Source: Tethya wilhelma
Lineage: Eukaryota; Porifera; Demospongiae; Tethyida; Tethyidae
DNA length: 64,000 nucleotides
Assembly: GCA_964030475.1 (NCBI GenBank)
Contig: CAXIPT010000006.1
Location: 1,916,817 to 1,980,816, forward strand
Reading direction: 5' to 3'
Positions 32,541 to 44,148 of this stretch are shown piece by piece. Under the pieces are notes generated by a model. The model saw only the letters and a list, made by a program, of their open reading frames with translations. It did not search any database and was not told the origin of the DNA. The first letter of the stretch is position 1. Each line of letters opens with the position of its first letter. A program made the translations under genes and the position numbers.

Positions 32541-34902
32541 TGACCCATGCACACATATTATACCTGTGCAGGTGTTGGTAGCTTTGTCCTTCTCTCTCTT
32601 CTCCCTCCGACAAAGACTCTCTTCAAAACTGTACGAGATAATTTTGATGGTTGTGTTCGACCAAAGAAAGAAGTGTCATTTGTTTTGGGAGGAGCTATTC
32701 TCGGAGCTGGAATGACACTTTCAGGAGCTGTAAGTACTAAATGTGTGGTGTAGCCGGAACATCGATAAGTGTTAAAAATTATCATTCCTTCTAATCCCAC
32801 GAGCACCTTAATTTAATAAGTTATTATTGATAGCAAGACATTTCACCAGTAATAATGTTTAATACAATTTAGTGTCAATGCCAGAAATGTTAAATTTTTT
32901 GCAACTACCGTAGTTTTATGTCATTCATTGCTGGTACCAGTGCAAAAAATTAATTTTAATGTCCCCTTACGCACAATTTTTCAGTGCCCTGGTATGGTAG
33001 TGATACAGCTGGGAGGTGGAGTGAGCAATGCAGGTACACATATACATAGCCTAGGATAATGTATTACAAAGCTTCCTCTGTGTGTTATAGTAAATGTTTT
33101 ACTCATGTTTCTGTGACTGTGATTCTGCAGTGATGACATTAGCTGGGTGCTTCACTGGAGCTGTGTTGTATGGAGTAATGCAGCCTTTTCTGCACTCCTT
33201 CCTCATTGAACACAATAGACAAACAACAAGCTGGTGAGTAGTGTACCCACCATACCTTATAATATCACATCTATATATAGTAGTACTACTTCAGATGAGA
33301 ATGTACATTGTACAATAATGATTTTATTGCAGGCTTGATAAGAAGCTGGGTACTACGTATCTCAGTGTTGCCATCCCATTTGGCATCACATTAGCTTCAG
33401 TTGCACTTCTTGCTGAATACTACGTTCCATGGACAACAGAAGTTCCTGTAAGTACTTTGCTGCGTATAATATACATTATAAATTTGATATTCAATGCATT
33501 AAAGATTGTACTTTGCTATAATATTATTATATTATATTTGATATAATATTCAATGCAGTATACGTATACAGTTTAAGTAATTCCCAACATGATGCCATGG
33601 CTTATTCATTATAATGCTTTGATTTCTCTTAAGGTTTCACCAAGTGGAGTTGGGTTTCTTCAGCAGAAAACCTGGTCTCCTATTTTTGCAGGTAAGATGC
33701 TCAAAGAGTTTGAATTGTATTGTTGCCGCCGAATCATTGAATTATTGAAATTATTTTAATAGGTGTACATAGCATAATATGTAATTTCTTTGTAAACCTG
33801 ATAGTGAACTTGATCTTCCTATGCATTATTTTCTGATATTCTATCTAGCTGAAATGACAATGTCTCCCATTACATCTGTTTGCACTAAACTGAATAGCTG
33901 CCCAGTGGCGAATTTAGGCTTGGTTCCATGGGTTCCATGGAACCCCCCTTTCAGCTGAGACCTCGCATTATAATTAACTGTGCAGATTGGAAAAGGCCAA
34001 GCTGGAACCCTCCTTTCAACTTAAAAATACTAAAAGCAACTCAAAATCACACTAAATATTAGTTTTTTGTGAAAAATATAGAGTTTCTGACTCTTTCTTG
34101 CCGTTTTTGTCTTCCACTCAGGCTTTTTTGGCAAAATTTTAGCTGCACGAGCGCTAAAGGGGCGGGATCTGCCACTGCTGCCATGCATGCATGGGCAATG
34201 TTGATTGAGCAATTCCATCCACATTCCACATTGCTGCATGACTATTTGGCCAGCTGTTGCAGTGCTAATTTCAGTTACCATGTAACAAATGTTCATTACA
34301 CACATGTCGTACAAGCACCACACAGATACACATACACTGTACATATGAGTACACACACACACACTCTCTCTCACTTGCACAGGCCTCCTAATGGGTTCTC
34401 TTCAGCTAGTAGTAGCATTTGCAGTGGAGGATAGTCTTGGTGGAAGCAGCTCATATTGCACAGTGCTATCTCAAGTTGGACTGAGGAAATGGATCTCCTA
34501 TTTCACTGATTTCCACAAAGGAATTGGAAACTGGTGGCAGGTTAGGGTTAACATATATATGACATGGACAATCATCATGCATAGTGTTTGTGAACAACTC
34601 TTAATCTTCTCAATGAATCTTATGTTTTTACATTAATTTGTTTTGTGGCTATGAACAGTATTAACGTTATATCTCTTTCACTTTTCTCTTTCATTGCTTC
34701 ATAATTTGTGTCTGCGTATATTATGTTGAATCTCCCTCACATGCATGTAGGTTGCCTACTGGTTCGGTGCATTGGGTGGAGCAGCTCTGTCAGCACACCT
34801 CTCAGGCTCATTTGGAGAAGGAGTGGGTGTGGCACCATGGGCAGGGTTTATTGGAGGAACCATGTTGCTGTTTGGTGCTAGAATGGCATCGGGATGTACA
34901 AG
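31539..34902 (+). CDS. YeeE/YedE-family (sulphur-compound) membrane transporter, nine exons, 3' end missing
   Basis: Exons 31539-31791, 32387-32470, 32572-32729, 32985-33033, 33131-33233, 33333-33447, 33634-33691, 34383-34540 and 34751-34902 join in phase into about 376 residues. Family marks are the N-terminal AGGLVFGFAAEKGK segment, the QMAFTQFTMLKMFLSA block seen in eukaryotic members, CPGMVVIQLGGG near the middle, and FGARMASGCTR at the end. Bacterial relatives (TsuA/YeeE) import thiosulfate, and cysteines in the CPG and GCT motifs are functional there. The last visible exon ends in phase 2 just before the expected SGHG-type continuation, which is not found before the N at 35,398. The first 60 residues are hydrophilic. 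Substrate and localisation in this animal are unknown. Confidence 0.85.
32498..32539. repeat. (CA)n microsatellite in transporter intron 2
   Basis: About twenty CA units lie 33 bp before exon 3. The duplicated block ends at its left edge. Confidence 0.9.
33903..34177. mobile_element. Non-autonomous hAT MITE in transporter intron 7
   Basis: The ends CAGTGGCGAATTTAGG and the complement of GGCGGGATCTGCCACTG match the hAT element at 52,602. The 5 bp on each side are CTGCC (33,898-33,902 and 34,178-34,182). The left 60 bp resemble the reverse complement of the right end of that larger element, including the GTTCCATGGAACCCCCC stretch. Confidence 0.75.
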
Positions 34903-35961
34903 GTAACCCACTGTTGTGTCTAAGACCTGACCACGCTCCAATCAAAGTTGATGCATCTCTGGTAGATTGTTATGTATTATCATTGGCAAACATCAGAGTA
35001 TGCTTAAAAAAAAAATTTAAAAAAAAGCACTGCATACAGGTTGTGTTGCTTCTGCAGTGGCAAATATGACAATTATAGAGGTTATGCACTGGAAGTAAAA
35101 CTAGGGGTGTGTCCCTTTGAATGAGGCAATCTGCCATGTTTGAAAGTAAGTACAAAATGCTGATTTTTGCAGCAGGCTTTTTTGTCTTATTTGCTGACTT
35201 TGGTGCCCGATCAACAGTTGGATGGCATAAAGAAAAGCTAAATTTTTGCTCATTGACAAGCTCTTGCAAAACTAGCAGATATTCACCATTACTTCATGTT
35301 GTGTTTGTTCAACTTCTAGCTATCAGTTCAACAGGTTTAATATCAAATCTCTTTATTGAGCTCAAACACACGAAAGATACCTTACACACACAACTGCNAT
35401 GACGGCTTTGTTTGAGACACTACTGCATGCAATCAGCTCCTCTCTTGGAATATTAATAGCAAGAAGACTGAACTTTCTGATCTCCAGATTAGGTAGCTCT
35501 AGCATAAGTGTCTAGGTCTTTTTGAGCTGCCGTCCGTGATATGATTTCTTTGGCCGATAATTGATCGTTTCGGACACACCCTTTAATCACGCTAAAAAGC
35601 ATTACAGAAAGGGGGTGGGGCTAGATGTTTGCACAACCTGGGGTAAATTTTCATGGGCAGTCTCATGGTAGTAGTCTCGAAGCAGCAACGCCCACAGGTA
35701 AGTCAGAATAGCGTCCGATAATTGATGGTGGCCGAGCATTGATTGCTTACTCTACTTCCGTCACGTACTTCCGTTACAAAATAATAATGTGGTGTTTTAG
35801 CTAGTGTTTTGAGCTCAGAATGAATGAATAAACATCTTGCATGCTAGATTAGAATCTGGTGGTTAGAGTATAGTAGTGCATATGTACATAGCATGCAATG
35901 CAGCTGCATTTGTTTGGTTGCCTAGCGATAGTTTGCTTACAAAACTCAGCTAGTGAGTACA
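34903..35961. other. Stretch between transporter and DDE-like gene, with contig join
   Basis: No exon is recognised. An N at 35,398 marks a join, and the last transporter exon is expected about here. GATAATTGAT occurs twice (about 35,555 and 35,717), and two copies of TACTTCCGT(C/T)AC lie at 35,753 and 35,766. GGGTGTGTCC at 35,105 and its complement GGACACACCC at 35,573 may be ends of a separate small element. Confidence 0.45.
35753..35777 (+). repeat. Two upstream copies of TACTTCCGTCAC
   Basis: The copies at 35753-35764 and 35766-35777 are in direct orientation, the second with one mismatch. They lie about 185 bp before the ATG of the DDE-like gene. Confidence 0.85.
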
Positions 35962-38040
35962 ATGGCCAGTGCCAAGGAAAGACAAGCGAAACATAGAGCA
36001 AAAATAAGGGAGAACCCTGAGCTCTACAAAGCATATCTTGAGAAAGATAGAAAACGACAGCTATCAAAGCTTCGAATGACAAAAGCCAAAATGTCTAATG
36101 CTGAGCGAGAGAGCTTTCTACTGAAGGAGCGTGTCCGAATAAGAAAGATTCGTGCCAACAAAAAATCTGTTGAGCATCTTGGTGAGTGTAGCAACTCTGA
36201 ATCTACCCCATATCGGTCATCACAATCACTAGGAAGAGCCATGAAAAAAGCTCGCACTAGCCTACCAAAGTCTCCTCGAAAGCAAAGATGTGTTGTAAGT
36301 AAACTTGCTGAGTCTGTTGGTCTAAAAGTGTCAACCACTAATAGCTCTTCTTCAGCATCATGCCATGGATCTGCACTTAGCACTGATACCAAACAGTGTG
36401 TGATGGAGTTCTACAACAACAATGATATTTCGTGGCAAGCACCGGGGCGTAAGGATCGGATTATTATTCGGGAAACGGTTGAGGGAGAAAAATTGAAAAA
36501 AACCGAGCAAATCCGATATATGCTCATGTCTCTCAGAGAAGCCCACAACAAATTCAAGGAGGACCATCCATCTCTCAAGGTTGGGTTGGCAAAATTCTGC
36601 GAATTACGTCCTGATCATGTGAAGTTGTTCGATCAGATCCCTCATCAGGTGTGCATTTGTAGCTACCACGAAAATGTAAGGCTTCTGCTTTTAGCACTCA
36701 AGGATCATACCACTTTGGAGACAGATTTTGCCGCATTCATTGTTCAGGTCACATGTGATCCAAATGCGAAGGCATGCATGAGCAGCAAGTGCTCCAAGTG
36801 TGTGAATTCCATCGACAAGTATGCTCCAGCCAATGGTTCCAGCAGAGTTCACTATCAGCAGTGGCAGAGTGTTGAGAACAGAGTAGAAAAGGTAGACATA
36901 TTGGGAACAGTAGGGGATTGCTTTGAAAAGCTGAAGACACAGCTTGGGCCCTTTTTGCTGCATACGTATGTAAAGAGAAAGCAGGCTACCTCATTCAAAT
37001 CCTTGGTCGAGGGTTGTGATGGAAAAAAGGTGGTTGTGCAGGTTGATTTTTCAGAGAATGCTACCATTGCTAGCCAACGTGAAATTCAATCTGCTCATTG
37101 GAATCATAGCCAGGCTACTCTCTTTACCTCACACATATGGATTTCAGCTGGAAATAAAGATACTGCAGCAGAAAGTCGAAGCATGGTTATTGTATCTGAT
37201 GATCTAAATCACACCAAGTACAGCATATATGTCTTTATGCAGTGTGTTTTTCGCTACTTAAAAGCTACCTTCCCTAATGTTGAGAGTGTCGATGTTTTTA
37301 GTGATGGCCCAACATCACAATTCAAGCAGAGATTTCTTTTTTCCAATCTTTATGCCTGGGAGATGGAGCATGACCTGAAGATCACGTGGAATTTTTTTGC
37401 CACTAGTCATGGGAAAGGTGTGGTTGATGGTATAGGAGGAACGCTCAAGAGAACAGTGTGGAGGCATGTAAGAGCTGAAAGAGCACATGTTACAAATGCT
37501 AGTGAGTACTCGGCTTTGGGGAAAAAGCTCTGCCCAAATATCAAAATTGAGTACATACCGAAAGAAGAAATTGCTGAAATGGCAAGCTTCTTAGATGCTC
37601 ACTGGAACAACACAAAGCCTGTACCAGGAACCCACCAAGTCCACTGTGTGAAAAGTCATGGCAGTGATAGAGTACAAGTCTCTGACACCACCGATAGCAT
37701 TGACTCAGAGAATAGTGTAAGAGTATGTGTGATTCGCACGACCACAACCATCCAAAATGAACAACAGGAAGAGGAGGAACAAATGGAAGAAGAAACCAAC
37801 AACATTCAAGTTGGACAGTGGGTTGTCGTTATGTATGATGGAGTGGAGTATCCAGGAGAAGTGAAGTCAATCAATTCCACTGATGGTATTCAAGTGAATG
37901 TTATGCACAAAAGTGGAAGCTGCTGGAAGTGGCCTCAATCCAGAGACATGATATACTACAACAACAGTGACATCCTTCGCATTATCAGTGCTCCTGTAGC
38001 TGCTGGTCACCGTGGACAGTTTACTTTTAGTGATATTTGA
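35962..38040 (+). CDS. Intronless 692-residue protein with RNase H/DDE-like core and SH3/Tudor-like tail, family unassigned
   Basis: The ATG at 35,962 gives MASAKERQ. Residues 1-60 are very basic, with repeated K/R-rich helices that look DNA-binding. Residues 190-300 include Cys/His pairs (CICSYH, then CMSSKCSKC). The core has three acidic motifs, VDFSEN (Asp362), SDGPTSQFK (Asp448) and HGKGVVDGIGG (Asp489), in an RNase H-like order. An acidic linker near 605-615 precedes VGQWVVVMYDGVEYPGEV, resembling a small SH3/Tudor-like barrel. The frame is fully open over 2.08 kb with no intron. This suggests a mobile element or one taken over by the host. Direct repeats TACTTCCGTCAC lie on both sides. 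I know similar uncharacterised proteins from aquatic invertebrates but cannot name the superfamily. The catalytic role is inference. Confidence 0.7.
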   Translation: MASAKERQAKHRAKIRENPELYKAYLEKDRKRQLSKLRMTKAKMSNAERESFLLKERVRIRKIRANKKSVEHLGECSNSESTPYRSSQSLGRAMKKARTSLPKSPRKQRCVVSKLAESVGLKVSTTNSSSSASCHGSALSTDTKQCVMEFYNNNDISWQAPGRKDRIIIRETVEGEKLKKTEQIRYMLMSLREAHNKFKEDHPSLKVGLAKFCELRPDHVKLFDQIPHQVCICSYHENVRLLLLALKDHTTLETDFAAFIVQVTCDPNAKACMSSKCSKCVNSIDKYAPANGSSRVHYQQWQSVENRVEKVDILGTVGDCFEKLKTQLGPFLLHTYVKRKQATSFKSLVEGCDGKKVVVQVDFSENATIASQREIQSAHWNHSQATLFTSHIWISAGNKDTAAESRSMVIVSDDLNHTKYSIYVFMQCVFRYLKATFPNVESVDVFSDGPTSQFKQRFLFSNLYAWEMEHDLKITWNFFATSHGKGVVDGIGGTLKRTVWRHVRAERAHVTNASEYSALGKKLCPNIKIEYIPKEEIAEMASFLDAHWNNTKPVPGTHQVHCVKSHGSDRVQVSDTTDSIDSENSVRVCVIRTTTTIQNEQQEEEEQMEEETNNIQVGQWVVVMYDGVEYPGEVKSINSTDGIQVNVMHKSGSCWKWPQSRDMIYYNNSDILRIISAPVAAGHRGQFTFSDI

Positions 38041-38119
38041 CTACAAGATAAGAACTTCAAGAGATAAACAATTTAAAATGTAATGTATTGAATGAAATTA
38101 CTGTCTAAAACCAGACTCG

Positions 38120-38509
38120 TACTTCCGTCACAGTGAAAATGTACTTCCGTCACAAGCTAATTAGTGGTTTTTCATAAAATCAAAAACATATCAGGTGGGC
38201 TTTAGGGGGGAAAAACATAGTCTTAGCTTGTTGCTATAAGAATATGTATAAGATGGAAAATTTACACTTGTAGATTCACAGGACTTTGAGGTTGAACATA
38301 TGTACCTACAAATCTCTATTTTGTGTGCGTACTTCCGTCACGGACTTTTAGTAAGCTCCACCACTATTTCCATAGTGTATATGAGGCTTTTTTCTACTAC
38401 ATATTGTAGCTATTAGTAAGTCCAAATGCTGATATGTATTTACAAAAAAATTGCACATTGCTGGACCTGCATATTATTGTATTTGTTACATGATTTGTAC
38501 TTCCGTCAC
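38120..38509 (+). repeat. Four downstream copies of TACTTCCGTCAC
   Basis: The copies at 38120-38131, 38142-38153, 38330-38341 and 38498-38509 are exact and all in the same direction as the two upstream copies. None is seen in reverse nearby. Spacing is irregular, so this is not a simple tandem array. Confidence 0.85.
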
Positions 38510-38957
38510 GCTGGAATTGCCCTACTGAGTAGATAGCTACAGCTAACCATCAGTAGCGAATTGCAGACCGTTTCTATATGGTAAAGGCTAGGTATGGAAG
38601 CTGGAAAGCTCCCTGAGCTGGTAGTCATTGCTGCTCTCACTTCTGGTCGTAATCTCTCTTGGCAAATCCAGGAGAATGGTAGCGGTCTGCTGGTTCAGCT
38701 TGTTTGGAGGCCCAACAAACTGAAAAAACAAATCAGTGGGTTCTAATTAGAGTTCTAAGTCTACTAAGTCATCCTCTCAAAAGCGTAGAGATGCTCTGCA
38801 TCTTCAGATTTTTACATGTAAATGTACGTTTACAAGATCAACTCTGAACAAGTTACTAGCATGCAAAATCCCAAAGTACAGCAGAAATCACTTGAAAAGC
38901 ACTCAAAAATAATAGATATTAATTGGGGCAAGCCGGAGCGAGCCCCACACTAGTGTA

Positions 38958-41877
38958 AGGTAAGGCGGGGCAATTCGGGCAGCGGGGTAATTCGGGCACC
39001 TTCAGGTTTTCACACACGCTATGTGAAAGCCAGCGCATTTAAAGGAAAGCTTGGGTCATCAACATATAGGTACACTACCTGCCTACAACTACAACAAATC
39101 ACAGGTCCAGCTGATGCTACTTTCTCGTTGCAGTTGGAGCAAATCTTTCTCTGTCTCTCGTTCGATCAAGATTTTTTCCTCTGAAAACTTTATGAAACTT
39201 GAATATGATATATTTTAACATAGACACACACACACACAAACTATTTTCAACTAAACTTTGATCTGTCCAGAAGGTATTGACTTGATTTCACGATGATAGC
39301 TACTTTGGGGAATAGCCAAGGTCACGCTAAAGTTTGGAACCGCATTTCCAAAAAAACTGGGCGGAGCCACGTAAGTACCGGGAAAATTCAAATCTGAATT
39401 GCTGCAGGATTATCAAGCGGTTTGTGGCTTTTTCGTTCACAAACAATGCCCAGGAGGAAGAAAAAGGGAGATCAAAGCTCTAAGGAGAGAGCAATGGCTA
39501 TAGAGAGCGCTGTCAAAGCTGTAAAAAGTGGTCAGTCCACAAGTAGTGCTGCAAGACAATATGGAATTCCCAGAACAACATTGCAGGCACATTGCAGTAA
39601 GCAATAAGCAATAGTAATGGTCTTAAAATAATTAATGCATACATAAAAAACATAATTGTACAGCTATTAATTCATGCTTACAAAAAATAATGATAAGGTA
39701 CAGCAATTAATGAGTGTTACAAAACATGATTATACAGTTGATGAGGGTAGGAAGATAGGAGCAAGTAGACCTACAGTGTTTACACCAACAGAGGAGAGAG
39801 AAATTGTAACTACCTGCCAAGTGTTGCAAGAGCTTGGGTTTGGCATGACAAGGGAGCTTGTAAACAATGTTGTGGCAGACTTTTTGAGTGCAAAAAGACC
39901 TTCACCTTTCCATGGTGGCCTACCAGGACCAGACTGGTGGCAAGGTTTTATGCAAAGGTGGCCAACACTCGCAGAAAGAAAGCCACAACATCTCTCAGTA
40001 GCTAGAGCTACTTGTGCGAATGAAACAACCATTGCATCGTGGTTTGAACGTGTGCATTCTTTCTGCAGTGACAAGGGTTTGGTGAAGAGAGGCCGATTTA
40101 TTGAAGATTATGAGCAACGCATGTGGAATTGTGATGAGAGCGGATTTTGCCTGGGCGTGACAAGCAAGAAACTTCTGGCAAAGAAGGGCACAAAGTCTGT
40201 CCGCGAAGTTGGTGGATCTTCGGATCACCAATATATTACAATAAATGTGTGTGGTAATGCCAATGGGGTGTACCTACCACCCTTCATTCTGTACAAGGGG
40301 AAAAACTTGTATAGTACATGGACGGAAGGTGGGCCTGCTGGTGCTTAGTATGGTGTCTCTCAATCAGGGTGGATGGAGGAAGCAAATTTTGCAAAGTGGT
40401 TTGAGCTCCAGTTCTACCCTGCTGTGAAAAGCTTGCTTGCAACTGGGCCAGTAATTCTTTTCTTTAATGGACATTACTCACATATGAGTATTGCCCTGAT
40501 CAAGAAAGCAAGAAGTTTTGGGATTCATTTGTTCTGTCTGCCACACATATACTATAGCTGCTAGATGTTGGTGTATTCGGCCCAATGAAATCTGCGTGGA
40601 AAAAGGTCCTGAAGCAATACAAAGTGCAGACAAGAGCAGCCAATGTAACAAAGGAAGTCTTCCCAAGTTTAATCAAACAGCTGTGGGTGTCTCATGTGAA
40701 GCCTGAACACCTGAAAGGTGGATTTAAGTCAGCAGGTTTGGCCCCTTTTAATCGACAAGCAATTCAGTCAGAACGTCTTTGTCCTTCGCTGGTAAGTAGT
40801 GTGGAGCCACCTTCCCCTTGTCTGTCAGGACAATTGACAGGAACTGGACAGCTGAGACTAGGCACAGAAATACCGATCAGAGTTGAGCTGAGAGCATTCT
40901 TTGTTGCTGCCTTGAAACCAGCAGAGAAGACAGGCGTGAGACGGCGAAGACGAGTGGAGCTCAGTGATTATGGAGAAGTCCTAACAAGTGACGAGGTTGT
41001 AGAGAGATTGGAAAAATCTGAAGAAGAATAGAAGAGAAAAGCAGCAGCAAAGAAGTCTCAAAGTACGAGAGGAAGGAAGAAAAAAACCACCACAAAATCT
41101 GGAATGATCATACACACACATTCATATGCGCATATAGACACACATAAACATCCACATATCACATATGCACATACAAACACACATGCAAATGCAACAGACA
41201 AAGCTGAAACAACTGACGTCCACTGTGGTGTATGTCACCAACTGTACACTGAGGAAGAGGCTGAGAGCTGGATTGGATGTGATGAGTGTGAAGCTTGGTT
41301 TCACTACTGGTGTGTGGGTCTTGATGAGATGCTTTCAGCAGAAGATCACTGGATCTGCCAGAAACATGACGAGTAACATCTTTTAAATATCTGTCAACCA
41401 ATCAGCTATCATAGTATCTACTTCATAAATTATACATCATAATTCCCTGTTTATCACAACTTATGTAGTCTTTTTTATTGCTCATCTATTACTCGCTTAT
41501 AATTCTCATACTTTATCCACTCTGCTTGACACTGCAAAGTTCATCCAACCATAGATAGTAGAGGCTCCAACTTGCTTCAAGCTTAGGAACAAAATTTAGG
41601 CCTCAAAACTGCTCAAACTTCCACGTGCAATAATTTCGACGTGATTGCCCGAATTACCCCCCGCCCCCCTTTTTCGCAAAATTAGAGCTGGGTGACTTAT
41701 TTGGTCTCCACAGCCAAAAGTAAAACAGTATGCAGTTTGCTTTTGCAGCTACAGATACTGCATATAGTAAGTCATAATTGTGTGGCTTAACCTCATGGTC
41801 AGCGCCTTTTCTTCTGGAGTAAAGCAAGCAGATATTCGTGAGACCGAAAGAGTTGCCCGAATTACCCCGTTTTACCT
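38958..41877. mobile_element. Pogo/Tigger-type DNA transposon, 2,920 bp, TA target duplication
   Basis: The inverted ends AGGTAAGGCGGGGCAATTCG and AGGTAAAACGGGGTAATTCG (right end reversed) differ at a few bases and are flanked by TA on both sides (38,956 and 41,878). A second inner copy of the GGGGTAATTCGGGCA word lies at each end (about 38,983 and 41,645). The transposase is inside on the plus strand. Confidence 0.9.
39446..41376 (+). pseudogene. Pogo/Tigger transposase with C-terminal PHD finger, inactivated
   Basis: The first exon, MPRRKKKG to LQAHC, holds a psq-type helix-turn-helix. A plausible intron (39,598-39,737) leads to a CENPB-like domain and the DDE core. The first catalytic Asp is in NCDESGF; the second is Asn in FFNGHYSH, where relatives have Asp. 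Further damage: an in-frame TAG at 40,346, a small deletion and frameshift near 40,550, and an in-frame TAG at 41,029. The C-terminal block starting near 41,221 is a PHD-type finger (CGVC, CDEC, FHYWC, WICQKH) after a CA-rich insertion. It belongs to the jerky/Tigger group. Confidence 0.85.
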
Positions 41878-41879
41878 TA

Positions 41880-44148
41880 GTCAACGGTGAAATTTTCTAT
41901 ATATTATGTACTTCCTCTGTTTAAATGTAAGTTATGTTTATGACGATCATTGCCTGTGCAGCGTTTGCACGTAGGTGCACGTGTTCATTGTGATCAGTGA
42001 GTGACTGAGAAAGCTGCTGCTTGAGCTGAAAAGAAAATTAACTTAAATTCTTGCCGAGTTGGTGCCCTTTTTTTAGTTAAAAGACTCAGAACTGGGCTGA
42101 AACTTTGTCTTGCACTGAATCCACTAGCACTCCGATTTCTTCGATTAATGAACTTTTTACCCTTGCAGCCGTATTTATATCATAGGCTAAAATTTTTGGA
42201 TTCTGAGATTGCACGGGATTTTTTATTCGCACGTGAGGAGTTAGGCAATTTTGAAACAGATAAAAATCAGTGAAATAGGCAGGGATATAAGCAAAAACAT
42301 GAACAAAGCTTAGAGTCAAAACTCCTACTAAAACGTTAAAGTTAGAAACAGAATGGTAAGAAAAAAAGAAACACAATCTACAACATAGATGCTACATATA
42401 ATTATTGTATGCATACGTATACACACACATACATACACACATGAACAGCATGTACAAAAATAAACATAAGAAAATGATTTAGAGCATGAAGCCAACATAC
42501 TCAGGGTAAAACCTCTTCCAAAAATTTAAATAGGAGAGTAAAATTATATTCAAAGCACTAAAATACATATACCCACAAAAAATAAATTGACGAGCCTTTG
42601 CCAGAGAGTTAAGAATGGTTCAGTGATTGGAGGATTAGCAAATCAAAACATATACTGTCAGATTACTTGTCAATCAAGCTTAGGTTTGTACTTTAAATTT
42701 TAATCCTGTAAATGTTGAAGCATTTGGGACAAACACCGTACAAACTCGAGTCTGTTGACTAAGTGCCTCTTTGCCTAGGACAAGACTAATCGAAAAGTTA
42801 AGCAATAAAAAGAAAGAGGCAGTCAACAGCTTGATAGGGAGATGATGAGTAGCTTGTAATTAGAGGAGAAATAGTTATCCACCTTACAATAGCAAAGTGT
42901 TCAGTAGGCATGCTTTGTATGACTATGAACTCATTAGGTTCGTCTTCTCCAATGTAACATTCAAAGATTCTAGATGTTTTAGCAGGATTAGTATTTAGTA
43001 TTTCTTTTTCTTAAAAGCAACAGCTAAACTGACCTTCTTTCTCTCAATTGCTCATATTGTGACTCAGCAATCATTTATCTAAGTTTTTGTCATTTTTTCC
43101 CCCTGACTCAGTTACTGTCAAGTTTGATTTTGTCTTTATAAACATTTTGGCATCTTGTTAAAGTTGTTCAACTTAAAAACTGTCCGCATTATTAATTTCT
43201 TGTGAAAAATTGAAAATTTTATATAAATGATTCATAAAGTATCAGTCATGTTACTTACGCATTATAATTTATGAGTATCTTTAGGGTAAAAATGGAAATC
43301 AATACATGTATTTTGACAATAAATAGTTTGCGATCCTGCATAATTTAACCACTTAATTAGCTGGACCCAGTCCTTATCTGTCCTGAGATATAGCTTTAGA
43401 TACGATCAGTCGCTTATGAAAATTATAGGTAACCTGTTAACATGTTCTTTTTCAAAGTCGTTTAAGTTCATGATTAAAACCTAATTCCTCATCTTCAAAC
43501 ATATCCTAAAGTATATTGATAATTGAAAATTACCATAATCAAGTGGGAATATCAATTCACTTTACAATTTCCATTCCTTCTTCTCTGTTTCCTCCAACTC
43601 CTGTACCTTTTCTGCCCCTTTCCTCTCTTCCCCTCTCCCTAGGTGTTCCAATAGCCTTTCCTCTATGTTGTGTAAAGTAACATTAACAGCAAACCTAATT
43701 TCTAACATAGGCTATTAGCTTCCTACTATACTTGTTTTTCCACACAGAAAAAAAATGTGTGCTATACTGGCACAAAAATGTGTGTCAAACAGTTGTCTCC
43801 AGTATTGACACATGTACACATGTGTTAAATGTGCAGGTGAGTCAATTGAACACACATGCTAACTATTAAATGTGTTAAGTGAACATCTTTACATGTACTT
43901 CTTTAAGTGTGCCAATTCTGGCATAAGTGTTGCCTATTCTGGCATGCATTTAACATGCAGCTTCTGAGATACATACATGACACATGTACTGGATTTTTTT
44001 TTACTCATTCACAATAACAAAACTTGTAAAAGTGACAAAATAACTGCATGGTTTAAAAGAGAGGTTTCACAAGTGTTCAAAATTAACATCGTACAGAATA
44101 TACAGTATAGGGGTACAATATATACATACATGTAACACATTGCAATAG
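41880..44148. other. Gene-free stretch of 2.3 kb
   Basis: AT-rich, with short open frames lacking motifs. About 43,740-43,960 holds degenerate TG/ATGTGTTAA-like words (ACATGTGTTAAATGTG). No inverted-repeat element with clear ends is visible. Confidence 0.45.

Noticed and set aside
34030..34434. Overlapping open frames on both strands near 34.1-34.4 kb
   Set aside because: They lie in a hAT MITE and intron; the real exon starts at 34,383.
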